DNA of 36,277 nt, from positions 1-36,277 of the forward strand of contig JFHB01000270.1 in the NCBI GenBank assembly GCA_000729835.1. The letters are read 5' to 3'. Shown piece by piece: positions 21,867 through 31,398 of the stretch. The notes beneath the pieces were generated by a model. That model made no database searches. It was given only the letters and a program-made list of their open reading frames with translations, and was not told the DNA's origin. Both the position numbers and the translations under genes were made by a program. This DNA comes from Atkinsonella hypoxylon (lineage: Eukaryota; Ascomycota; Sordariomycetes; Hypocreales; Clavicipitaceae). The first letter of the stretch is position 1, and every line of letters starts with the position of its first letter.

Positions 21867-23597
21867 TCAACGCAAGCTGGCTTGGTCAAACGAGAATTGC
21901 TGAGTAGGAAAGGCCATGCTAGCGCTCAAGCCGAAAGGATCCCAATCCTGATGATCGAGAAGCGTCGTCATTGCTGGGTAGTGCTGTCCCGAGACTGCTG
22001 CATGATGACCGCCGTGCTCGTGGTGCGGAGGGCCTGTGGAAGTTGGAGAGAGCAGCAACGGCTGTGTCGTGTCACTATTGAAGGCAGCACCAAACCTGCC
22101 CGATCCACTTGGGGTGTCAAACTCAGAATCTTCGACCATGTCACCCTGATTCTCGTACTCGTGGTCTGTCATCCCACTACATTAGTTACTCAGTCAAACC
22201 AAGTACTCATGTTCTCAAGGGAAGGTCTAACCCAATGTATCGACATGGTTTCGTAAAGAAGGGGTCGGATAGTAACAGGCTCCAACGCCAGCTACAGAGC
22301 TGCGAGGTGTAGTAGTTTGGAGCACAGAGCTTCTGGGAACGTGGGCCGTGCCGGCGAGTGACAGCTGCTGGCGACTGAGGCCGGACAGAGACCCGCGCAT
22401 AGATATGCTATCTGATGGGGTAGGAGAGAAGGTCGAGCCTGCATTGGTGGGTGAGTTCGAATGAGACGATGGGGTAGGTCGGGTCTTCGGGGAGGTGGCT
22501 GACTTCTGAGCCTGCAAGCCGCTACCGAGTGGCTCCAGCTTGGGTGCAATGCTGGAATTGGACTTGCGGCTGTGGTGCTGCCGGTTCATGATGGGTCTCT
22601 GAATAGTCGGCGGTTGTACAATGTTCTGAAGAACATGTGCTGGGCCCAGATTAGGACTGTCGGACTTGGCTTGTAATTCAGCCTGGACATCGATGCCTAG
22701 TGAAGCAAAACGCCGCGTTATTATCCTGCATCTTTCATCGGACTGGGGTGTCATTGCTGGCATGTAATAATTACCTTTCTCTAGAAGAATTCGCTCCAGC
22801 AGCGAGTTTTTGTACCGCAGCATCAGACACTCATCGGCAGCATTACGGTGAGCAGCTTGGAGATTGTGCAAGTTGGATTCGTGAACTCGAATAGTCTCCT
22901 CAAGCTGTTTAATATACTCAGTCCGGCGCTCACGGAATGCAGCTTGTGCCTGCCGATTGCGCTGCTTACGCTCCTCTGAAGTTGCGTATATCTGACGGCA
23001 CCATGTCAGTTAATGTGAATTGGTCAAGTGTATATGCTGCTTGCATGACGGAGAGTATGGAGACTACGGAGGAGCATCGTGGTGAGTAAGCCATGAGAGC
23101 GATCACTATTCTGAGGAGGAGATGCAAAGAGGGATATAAAGAAATTCTGTCCAACGAGCCATATTCACACAACAAAAAAAAAAAAAAAAACAGATAAATA
23201 CAGGAAAATACAGGAAAATGTGCAAAGGTACGGGGGTGCAGCATTGCAGTAGTTATAACTGCAGCGCTATTTGCAGTTCAGAGTGAGAGTACAAGTGAAA
23301 AGTGAAAAAGAGAGGCAGGCAGCAGCAAGTCGCAAGTTGGTCAGACGCATTGGGATGCGCATGGACATGGTGTGGGATCTGGCTGCAAAGAGCAAGTGAG
23401 GGGCAGGATGTGTGGCTCACCGGCTTGCGTCCACCCTTTCTCTTAGGTTGCTGGGCGTCCCGGGCGGAATTATTGTTGGTACCAGAGACAGGCGCTGATG
23501 CGTTGTGATCTCTCTCGAGAGGTGAATCAACCGAGTCGTCAGACTCGTCACGATGGAGAGGGTTGGGCTTGTTATCGATGGACATGTCGTCGGCCAT
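21867..23597 (-). CDS. Pap1/Yap-type bZIP transcription factor
   Basis: A sequence-specific nuclear regulator. Proposed exons, minus strand: 23597-23421, 22991-22775, 22696-22232, 22165-21867, giving 385 residues. Introns are GTGAGC..TCAG (429 bp, branch CTGAC), GTAATT..CTAG (78 bp) and GTTAGA..ACAG (66 bp, branch CTAAT), all frame-preserving. Exon 1 is acidic, then basic (KRKGGRKP). Exon 2 encodes the basic region: ERKQRNRQAQAAFRERR, with Asn71, Ala74, Gln75, Phe78 and Arg79, the N-x2-A-Q-x2-F-R pattern of the Pap1/Yap class. The zipper heptads are Leu89, His96, Leu103, Ala110, Leu117 and Leu124. The C-terminal half is Ser/Pro-rich and ends near DWDPFGLSAS and QQFSFDQASLR, possible activation elements. 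There is no obvious Cys-rich redox domain, so an oxidative-stress role is not shown. I cannot assign a named orthologue. Confidence 0.82.
22697..22774 (-). other. bZIP intron 2: 78 bp, stop-free and a multiple of three
   Basis: GTAATT..CACTAG intron at the end of the leucine zipper (LLEKG/IDVQAEL junction, phase 1). Its length is divisible by three and no stop occurs in the reading frame, so an unspliced message would encode 26 extra residues instead of terminating. The branch site is weak (ATAACG). It may be a normal intron, a retained-intron isoform, or even constitutive coding sequence. Confidence 0.6.
22992..23420 (-). other. bZIP intron 1: unusually long, with an internal homopolymer
   Basis: A 429-bp intron between the N-terminal exon and the DNA-binding exon, several times the length of the other introns in the window. 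It contains an 18-nt A run on the plus strand (about 23173-23190), read as T on the sense strand, and two GGAAAATACA copies beside it. No in-frame extra exon was found. Confidence 0.6.
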
Positions 23598-24690
23598 CCC
23601 AAGGGTCACGGCGCAGAGCCTCTGAAGATGACAGCCGCCGTGCGGCAAGCGCCCCGTTCTCTAGGGAAACAAAACGGTGGCAGGTGACGAAGACGCCAAC
23701 TAGAGTCCGGAAGGAACCGAAATACCTGGAATCAGATGCAGGATGCAGGCAGCGATGCGACGATGTCGGGAGCGTCTGCGTCGTTGTTGATAGCGATCAA
23801 GATTTTGCTTGGTAGATAAAGTGCTGTAGTGCTGTAGTGCAGCGGAGGGCAGGGAGAGGGTGAGACGATGGATCAAGCGGTCCTGATGAGGAAACTGTAG
23901 GCGCTTTTCTGTGGCGGCAGGAACTGGAACTGGGGGGGAAACAGAAGGCAGAAAAAAAGAGAGAAAAACCAAGCTGGCGACTTGTCAGACAACACAGCAC
24001 CGAAAAGCAGAAAAAAAAGTCTGGCCGCAGGACAAGGAGAAGATGCAATTGTCGGTCCACGAAATTGAGGCGTGATCTGGATCTGGATCTCAGCTCAGTG
24101 ACAATGATTTCGAACGGATGCAGCGTCCCCGTCGCTTTTATGTAATTGATGGCTTAAAGAGGGGTTGCTGGTGCAGACGAGCTGGCCTGAGTCTGTCAAG
24201 ACTCGAGATGGAAGGGCACTTGGGACACTTGGGACACTTGGGGCACCATGGGCACCACGGCACCATGCGCCGCCCCCGCCATGCCCTGCCCAGCCTGCCC
24301 GTCCTGCCTTCCCAAGGCCACTACAGTAATAGTCTGGTTCTCGTCGAAGCCGCCAGCCGGGCTGTCGCGCCGCTAATGTCCAGCAGCCCACAGCGAGGCC
24401 GCCGTCGAGGCCCAGCCTGCAGAGCGTGCGGAGAGAAACACCAACCAGTCTGCGTACGGTCAGTCGTCCGTCTCCTTGGGCTGCTGCTTGCATCTTGGAG
24501 CGAAGTCGGACTTGCACCACCTCCAACCAACGTCGTTTCTGGCCAACTGCGGCCCCGCACCCCTCAATGTCAGACATGTCAGTCAGAGTACATGCGACCG
24601 CAACCCGGAGCCAGTTGTTTCTCTGTGTTCTGTGTTGATACGGAATACATGTACGTGTAATGCATAATGCCTAATACCTCCTAGCCAAGC

Positions 24691-24727
24691 CTAAGGTACC
24701 TTAGCACCTAGGTACTTAGGTACCTAA
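24691..24727. repeat. cluster of nested GGTACC/CCTAGG palindromes
   Basis: Within 37 bp there are three perfect palindromes: CTAAGGTACCTTAG (24691-24704), ACCTAGGT (24706-24713) and TTAGGTACCTAA (24716-24727). The same core recurs at 20164-20173 and 27160-27173 and in weaker form at 15602-15640 and 25345-25360, always between genes. Confidence 0.8.
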
Positions 24728-25548
24728 CCTATGCTGTTTTGTCCCGGGCCACCTGTTCGCAGCAAGTGGCATGTCTCATGGTTCAAATTGCCTTCTTCCA
24801 CCCCATGTAGATAGCTGGTCGCAACCTTTTTTTTTTTTTTTTTTTTTTTTTCGTGTTCACGCCACGCTCCTCCCACTTGGAGCCAGCCAGCACATCCATC
24901 ACCTGGTCTGCACCCTGGTCTCCTCTCACCCACTGAGAATCCTGCTCGTGGACCCTGGCCCATCATATCCCATTCCACATCTCCCTCATGTCGACGGCCG
25001 ACGACGACAGCGCAACACACCACCCACTCTCACTGGATTACCGTACCAACTCTGCATAATCCGTGGATGTATTCGGAATTACCAGGTAGAGGAGAAACAC
25101 GCGGCGCATGATGAAGCCCGGCGCCAAGACCTTGTGAATTTCAGACATGAACCAAAGAGTCGCCGCTCAGCATTGGTCTTGACTTGTACTTGTTTGAAGT
25201 CTGGCCAACATACTTGTTCCGGGCAGGGTACCAAGTCCCGATATTGGATTTGGTGGAGAAAAAAAAAAACCTTTGTGTAACAGTCCGTGAGGAGCACCGA
25301 GCCGAGTGCAGAAAATTCTTGTACTCCCAGTGCCGCGCACTAAGTACCTACCTGGGCAGGCAAGCAATGGTCAATTTAAACCGACCCTCGTAGCCTTTCG
25401 CCGTGCTGGTGTGGAGGGTCGGATCAATTTGACCCTTGCGTGCTAGATATACTGAGGTACATAAGCCAGCCTATCAGGCAAGGCGCGCGCTCCACTGGGT
25501 CCTTCCTATCGAGTCATGGGTCTCTTCAGCAAGCCGCGCGGAGTGTGG

Positions 25549-25595
25549 AGTACGGAGTACGGGAGTACGGGAGTACGGGAGTACGGGAGTACGGT
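25549..25595 (+). repeat. 8-bp AGTACGGG minisatellite
   Basis: A 7-bp AGTACGG followed by four AGTACGGG units and one AGTACGGT, head to tail. The unit shares the core AGTACGG/TACGGAGTA with the palindrome about 85 bp downstream. Confidence 0.9.
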
Positions 25596-25679
25596 ATGAC
25601 AGGTGACGGGCACGTGAGCCGGGGTTGCCCCGCTTTGAGCCTTCCCCAATTCAGATTAGCTCCCCAGTAATAATTCTTG

Positions 25680-25695
25680 TACTCCGTACGGAGTA
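25680..25695. repeat. perfect 16-bp palindrome TACTCCGTACGGAGTA
   Basis: A self-complementary 16-mer in an intergenic region. A half copy, TTACGGAGTACC, occurs near 27447-27458. The TACGGAGTA motif is common between genes in many filamentous ascomycetes, from general knowledge, and its function is not established here. Confidence 0.85.
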
Positions 25696-26010
25696 GATAA
25701 TGGACTAACTAGTTATTGCTTTTAAATTTCAGCGTCCACTTCGGTGCGTAGGTGTCCCTCTATTAACGATGCCTTTTCAAGCTTGCAGCTTGCACAAGAC
25801 TCTGCGCTCTGCGTGGCCAGGTTGTGCGAATCGGGGAGTTGTCGAGGTCGCACACATGGTGTCTTCCGACATCCCGCTAGCCCATAATGATTCAAGTTTC
25901 TACATCAGTACCTGCCAGCGACTTCTTACGCCCGACTTCAGCTCGTGCGCCATAAACGTGATGCTAGGCCAAGACAAGTGCCTAAAGGTATCGTTGGCTT
26001 AGACTTCATG

Positions 26011-26050
26011 TCAACAGACGTCAACGGACGTCAACGGACGTCAATCGACG
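26011..26050 (+). repeat. 10-bp GACGTCAACG tandem repeat with CRE-like ACGTCA cores
   Basis: Three tandem 10-bp units containing GACGTCAA, so ACGTCA (the reverse of the CRE half-site TGACGT) appears three times at 10-bp spacing, close to one helical turn. ATF/CREB-type bZIP proteins bind such sites, but no gene begins nearby with confidence. Confidence 0.75.
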
Positions 26051-26284
26051 ATTGCGCAATAACGGCAGCCGACCAATCACGCGCGTGGTCAGAATGCCCC
26101 AAATGTCGTCGGCAGATACTCGTAATAATCCAAATAATCATATTCGTAACTATATACCAACGAGTAATGGCACATTCGTCTCCTCCGTGACTTGTATCTC
26201 TTGCTGGGTCTTCTCTTTTCAGGCATTTGCGCCCCAATTGCGCGGCCATTGGATTTTTGATGCTAGCAGGCACACTGCACATAT

Positions 26285-26769
26285 GTAAGGTTAACCATAA
26301 TTAAATTCACCACGTCCTCCGAGACAGAATCGGATGATTCAGAGTTCCAAGATGAGTTGAACAGATTTGACCGTCTCTGGCGGGTTGATGCTGCAAGGGA
26401 TGGGTATCGGCAAATGTTTAGTAGGAGAAAAATCTGGTATGCTTTGTTTGACAGAGTGCCCCATAGACTGCCGCAATTCTATTTCTGCAGGCAGGATACT
26501 TGTTTACTCTGATGCTGGCCTGTGCCGTTGGCGCGCGTCTTAGACGTCTCGGGCTACTACTTTAGTTAGATATCAGTCCATCGGGGCTTCGAGACGGCAT
26601 TCTTGTACGGCTTGCCCAACATAAGCAGAGACAAGGATTGCGGCTCAGGATGTGCAGGAAAGTAAGGGAAGACATCAGAGCAGATTCATGCTTGGGTTTT
26701 TGGACCAGATACTTTGCACGAAAAAACAAGGCTAACTTGTCGGACATTGCCCACGGTCAAAGACGTTAG
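26285..26769 (+). pseudogene. possible coding remnant of unknown function (two exons)
   Basis: An open stretch at 26285-26495 reads SSETESDDSEFQDELNRF, then LWRVDAARDGYRQMF, RRKIWYALFDRVPHRLPQF. A possible intron GTTTAC..GTTAG (about 26502-26569) joins it in phase to a second stretch, SPSGLRDGILVRLAQHKQRQ and LGFWTRYFARKNKA, ending with TAG near 26767-26769. The amino-acid texture (acidic start, alternating charged and aromatic residues) looks protein-like, but no ATG or upstream exon joins in frame and no family is recognised. It may be a decayed gene, an exon set of a gene I cannot complete, or chance. Confidence 0.28.
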
Positions 26770-27130
26770 TTACCAACCTTTGTCAATTCAGCATTCATGG
26801 CGTAGGCCAGGGAGCCTTGAAGGCTGATCGCTTGCCCAGGAGCACCTTCTCGTCCCTAACTAGCTATCCGGCAAAGATTTTGTATTAGTTGCAGATTACT
26901 ATTTACCTCACCGGCAAATGCTAGTGACGACATACGTGGCCTTGGTAGATTACTCAATTGTCGCCACCATTCAATTCTGTAACCAGGGTTGAGCCGCCTC
27001 GCACGAAACAGCAGCAACGGAAGTGCCATGTTGAAGATTGCGATATTTACCATTCGTTTCGCACATCTTGTTAGAAACCTCAACACTGCACTCGTGTCTT
27101 ATTTCTTATTGTCGATATTAGTTTATGGCT

Positions 27131-27174
27131 ACCTCCCTACCTCCCTACCTCCCTACCTCCCTAGGTACCTAGGT
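27131..27174 (+). repeat. ACCTCCCT tandem repeat ending in a CCTAGGTACCTAGG palindrome
   Basis: Four exact 8-bp ACCTCCCT units (27131-27162), directly overlapped by the 14-bp palindrome CCTAGGTACCTAGG (27160-27173). The arrangement joins a simple tandem array with the palindrome family seen elsewhere in the window. Confidence 0.85.
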
Positions 27175-28446
27175 GCGCAACCCTGGCTCAACCCTGGCTC
27201 ACACACCCGCAACCGACTTACCACCAATCAAAACATTGGAATCGAGAAGCACTGACTCGACGGGCGCGCGAGGACCCTCAGCAATACACTAATAAATAGC
27301 ATTGCCTCACGCGGAATCCTTGCACGCGAGACAGCAATTGCAGCCTGCGACACTCAATTAAGGGAATCCCGCCGGGGGTCATGTTCTCCGTGGCATGCTT
27401 ACGGTAGACGTCATGTGTCCACATACCTATTTGGTGACGAGGTCGTTTACGGAGTACCTGCTGCCTCGAAATGATCCTTGGCTACGGAATAGGTCCCGTT
27501 GCTATCGTAGATTTTCCGCCAAACGGTGACATTGCTCAAGGCGTGCCGCACTGTGTGCCTCTCCGAGGTGGAAGAGCAGATTTCCTTGAAAGAGAAATCC
27601 GGCTGCTGCTGGCGACAAGTAAAGTATGTGCATCTCGTGGCAATCTCGTGGCAGACTCTGGCAGACTCTGACGTTTGAGTTCTGGCCCAGCTGAAGGTTG
27701 GTTGAGGCTTCTAGAACCAGACTTCTTCCTTTTCCCGCCCCACGTCCAGTCATAGGCTGTTGGGCTGCGGCTGCGGATAAATGCATCATGATCAACGGGT
27801 AAAGAGACCAGCCATGTGTGTTGATTTATTTGTGTTCAGACTAGAGATCGCCGAGCTGGGTTTCATGCATGTATGCATGTCCGACAGAAAACTGAAGTTG
27901 CAGAAGGGCCGATTGCGGGAAACAGAGAACACATCACGTCGACGTTTGCAATAGATTCAGCGAAGCCCGTCACAACCTTTGACATCTGCTCTCGTTTCCG
28001 CGCAGCCTGTCCAACTCTCATTATTCCTCTCACGCTCACATCAACTGGAAGTAGCCAGATACCCATGTGGACGGACACCTTGACAGTGGACTAAAAGTCT
28101 GACGAAGCCCGTGCTTAATTCACGAGTGCCTGCCCACCTACCCTAGGGCGAACAACGACACAGTATGAAACCGACTGCACACGGATGTAGCCACTGTCCC
28201 ACCAACCGTGTGTCGCGAGGCTCGGAGCTTGGACCACGCAAAGTAAACAAGAAACCGAAGAATCAACAAAGCCCCGTCAGTCCGTCAGCCAATCTACCCA
28301 CCCACTTGACATCATCATCCACCGTTACTCCATTCCATTCCTCAACTTTGCTCGTCCTAGCCCGCACTGCGGCTCTTTCAGCAGATTTATCCTCAATACT
28401 AACTATATTAGCTGAGCAACCGACGAGACTTTGATATTGCTCAAAT

Positions 28447-30674
28447 ATGTCACCACCCCGTCGACGATCGGCCAGGTTAGCCAGTGCTAGCGCGGTCAAG
28501 GTAGGCAACTCTTCACCTGAATCAACATGCGTTATGGCTTGTTCCCAGCGCACCTGTATTCTAATTCGTACTTGTGCGCTTAGACAAGAGCCACTCCAGA
28601 TCTGGGAACTGTTGCCGAAGGACATGAGACGCCGACCCGAACCACAAAGAGGCGCGTGAACACAGAAACAGCCATGGAGTCACCAAAATCTGAACCAAGG
28701 ACTCCAGTTTCTTCTGCGCTGAAGCCTCCTATCAGTGAAATGCATCCTAGCAGGTTTCACTGCAGCACCGGCGCCCCCTCGTCTGCCCTTAGACTGGGTT
28801 TCGCCGACATCCCCAAAGATGGACGCACTCTCAACGGTCAAGATGGAACCCCTTCCAAGGTCAATGGTATACCTAATTCTAACTTCACCTTCCACATTGC
28901 CCGCGAAGTCGCGAATCCAGAGCTCAGCAATGATGCTCAGCGTATGCTCAGCGAAATCCGTGACCAAGCCGCGAAAATCAAGGCCGAACTGGTGGCGCAA
29001 CGGAAGGCCGAGGGTGGTACAAATATTGCAGACAGACAATTTGCTAAACCCAAGGGCAAAGTTGGGCGCTTTAGTGCTGCTCACATGGCCGAGTTCAAGA
29101 AAATGGATTCTATCGAGGGTCACGCATCTGCTTGGAGAGCACAAGATGGTCGTTTCACTCCCGTCAAAGCATTAAAGCGGACACCGTCCAAAGCAAACTT
29201 GGATGCCACACCGACTTCTCAAAGGACCGATGGTGTATCACGATCCACTCGCAAAGTCACTACTGATGAAGAAACTATAAGCACACGCCCGAAGCCTAGT
29301 TTGAAACGCAAATCTTCGGCGGCCAACCTCGACGGGGATCGCGACGGGCAAACAGCCGTGAAGAAGCTCAATGCCAACTCCACGCCAGGCAAATTTTCTT
29401 CTTTCGCTGCAAGACCGCCATCGCTGACGTCTACCGCAAAGAGAGTCAAGCGACGACAGGCCGATGATGCCGCAACTGCGAAGCCGGGAACGCTCGCTCT
29501 ATCCCCACACAAACCAGACTCTGTCTTCTCTAGACTTTCTCGTCATAAGAAGGCGCCGACTTCTTCTGCTGTAGCCACTACTGGACCCATATCCAAGCCC
29601 ACGATCTCATTGGTTACATCACCTTCAAAAACCCCTGGGGACACGTTACCGAAGTCTGCTTCGCTAAGCAGCCTGAATTCCACCGTCTCCAAGGCATCCG
29701 ATCTCAAACGCCGCATCATTAGCCCAAGAAGTTTCAGCAAAGTCAAGTCTATTTTACGAGGAGGCAAAGACTCATCTGATGAGAGCATGAGTGCCATTCC
29801 TGCCCCCCAGGCTTCACAAACTCCAAATGCACCAAAAACGTACAAGGAAGTCCCTGCGGTACCGTTGACGACTCCTCGTCGTAAGTTGACGAAACGTGTG
29901 ACGTTCACACCCGACGTGGCTTCAGCCGTGAATGTCCAGAACTCTCCTTCACCACAGCGAGCTGGCAACTTCAAGCTACGCCCAGCCTTAAAGCCCATTG
30001 AGCCGCAGTATGCGGCTCTCGATGATGTCATGGCCAAGTCAGTCACTGGCCACTCTCTATATCCAGACCTCTCGCCTTTGAAGCATTTGGTCGACAGTCC
30101 TACGCAACGAGATGTTTGTGCGTCGCCGTCCCGTCCCGGGACCTTCACCTTTCGGAGCGACCATACCATAAAATTTGCCGATCCTTCAACGTCAGGATTT
30201 GGTGCATCGCCTGGCCAATCTAGCTTGCGGCATGTTAATGGCCAAGTCAACTCTAAAAATATGCCAGGCGGTTTCCCTACACCGCTATCACCAAGTTCGC
30301 GTCCAAACAAGGAAAACGAGGACCCAACGCCAGTGAAATTGCTTCCCGGCACAGCCCATGGGATGCAGAACAAGAAACGTCATCGAGCGAGCTCAGATGA
30401 GGATGATTTTGAAAGAAGCCGCGCTGCTAAAAAGCGAAGAAACGAGAAAGTACCCGAAGGTCAAGAATTGTTAGCACCTAAACTTGTCAAGTCTGGCCTG
30501 GCGAGTGCCAGCAAGCCAACTCGATTCACTCGAACACCCAGCAAGACCATCGGCAATCGTACCCCTGGCAGAGACCCAGTCCGCACTCTTGCATCTTTGA
30601 GCCCGACGAAGAAGAGCGGCGGCCTTAGCATCAGTCGGTTAAACATGCTGGCTCGACCGAAGAATCGCGGATAG
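28447..30674 (+). CDS. basic nuclear protein with PP1-docking motifs, KEN box and many S/T-P sites (unnamed)
   Basis: Exons 28447-28500 and 28584-30674 (83-bp intron GTAGGC..GCTTAG, phase 0) give 714 residues. The N-terminus is MSPPRRRSARLASA. A conserved-looking region contains MLSEIRDQAAKIKAELVAQR (helix) and AHMAEFKKMDSIEGHASAWR. More than 20 Ser/Thr-Pro sites occur, about half followed by a basic residue (TPSK, TPVK, SPLK, SPTK), fitting CDK control. SILR at residues 407-410 matches the [GS]IL[RK] PP1 motif, and KRVTF at 455-459 matches RVxF. KENEDP begins at residue 594, an APC/C degron type. Several KKRR-like nuclear signals precede the end, SRLNMLARPKNRG. I infer a cell-cycle-regulated chromatin or spindle protein that recruits phosphatase 1. 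I know similar fungal proteins only as uncharacterised. Confidence 0.8.
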
Positions 30675-31398
30675 CCCTGCGTGTATATGTGAAGCTATGA
30701 TTAATTGCTTGGGAATCAGCTGCTACGAAATATTGGAGTATTTCTTAGGCCTCACGGTTTTCTTGTTGAAGTTACATATGTATGTGTCAACCATTGACCC
30801 GCGCAAGCAGCATCCGACATGGTCACTGCATGTTTTGGTTTTGTATCTGAATCCTAGTTCTCAGAATGGCATAGGTACTCGGCGTTTTCGTTAGATTTTT
30901 TCTATGGAACCATTTGGGTAGACGTTCCCGCAATGGAAGATGGAAAATGGAATATATGCTGTACGAGTTTCAGAGGTCTTGTATCTAATCAGTGTCGCCA
31001 GCTCTGTGGTTATTGTCCCACGTAAGATTGTTGCCGCGATGAGGTGATGACGCGTAAGCAATGAGGAGTTCCTTCCTTGACTCCTTGCTGAAACCCTATG
31101 CTCTCAGCCTCCTTCCTCAACGGACCCTGATTCCGCCAGGCACAAACACGTTGCTTACAGCGTGGAGCCACTTCGAAATGTCACAGCTGGATATCATCAA
31201 TGCCGCTCAGCTTGGGTACAGCTGAGTTGCCACCTTTGCAATCCAGGCTAGCGACGCTCTTTTCATGCTTTCAAATCTCCTCATGTATCAGCTACGAACT
31301 AAGGCCTAAGCGTCGGAGCGACGGCTAGTCTCCCATCAACATTTCCTACCCTACCCAGCAATAACTCACGAGAAAAGACTGCAGGAAGAACATCCCAC
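30675..31398. other. intergenic region, no gene
   Basis: The 3' UTR of the preceding gene and the upstream region of the LIM-like gene. The composition is ordinary, with C/A-rich sequence near 31330-31398 that may be the leader of the latter. Nothing else is recognisable. Confidence 0.5.

Larger units (their letters stand above)
23598..28446. other. 4.8-kb gene-poor interval with palindromes and minisatellites
   Basis: This holds the 5' leader and promoter of the bZIP gene (roughly 23598-24600, A/G- and C/T-rich on opposite strands) and the promoter of the nuclear protein at 28447. It is scattered with short repeats listed separately, including a 25-nt T run at 24827-24851. Several long open frames (for example 24118-24660) are compositional: Gly/His repeats from GGGACACTT copies or Arg/Pro-rich shadow frames. 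Only the 26285-26769 stretch looks as if it may once have coded. No tRNA or rRNA is recognisable. Confidence 0.55.

Noticed and set aside
24118..24660. 180-codon plus-strand open frame with GHLGHLGHLG repeats
   Set aside because: The repeat comes from tandem GGGACACTT copies in GC-rich leader DNA. There is no domain, a poor start context, and an equally open minus-strand frame covers the same region.
29543..30373. 276-codon minus-strand open frame opposite the PP1-motif protein
   Set aside because: It is antisense to a coding exon with clear motifs. Its length is due to codon bias of the true gene, and it begins and ends without splice or motif support.
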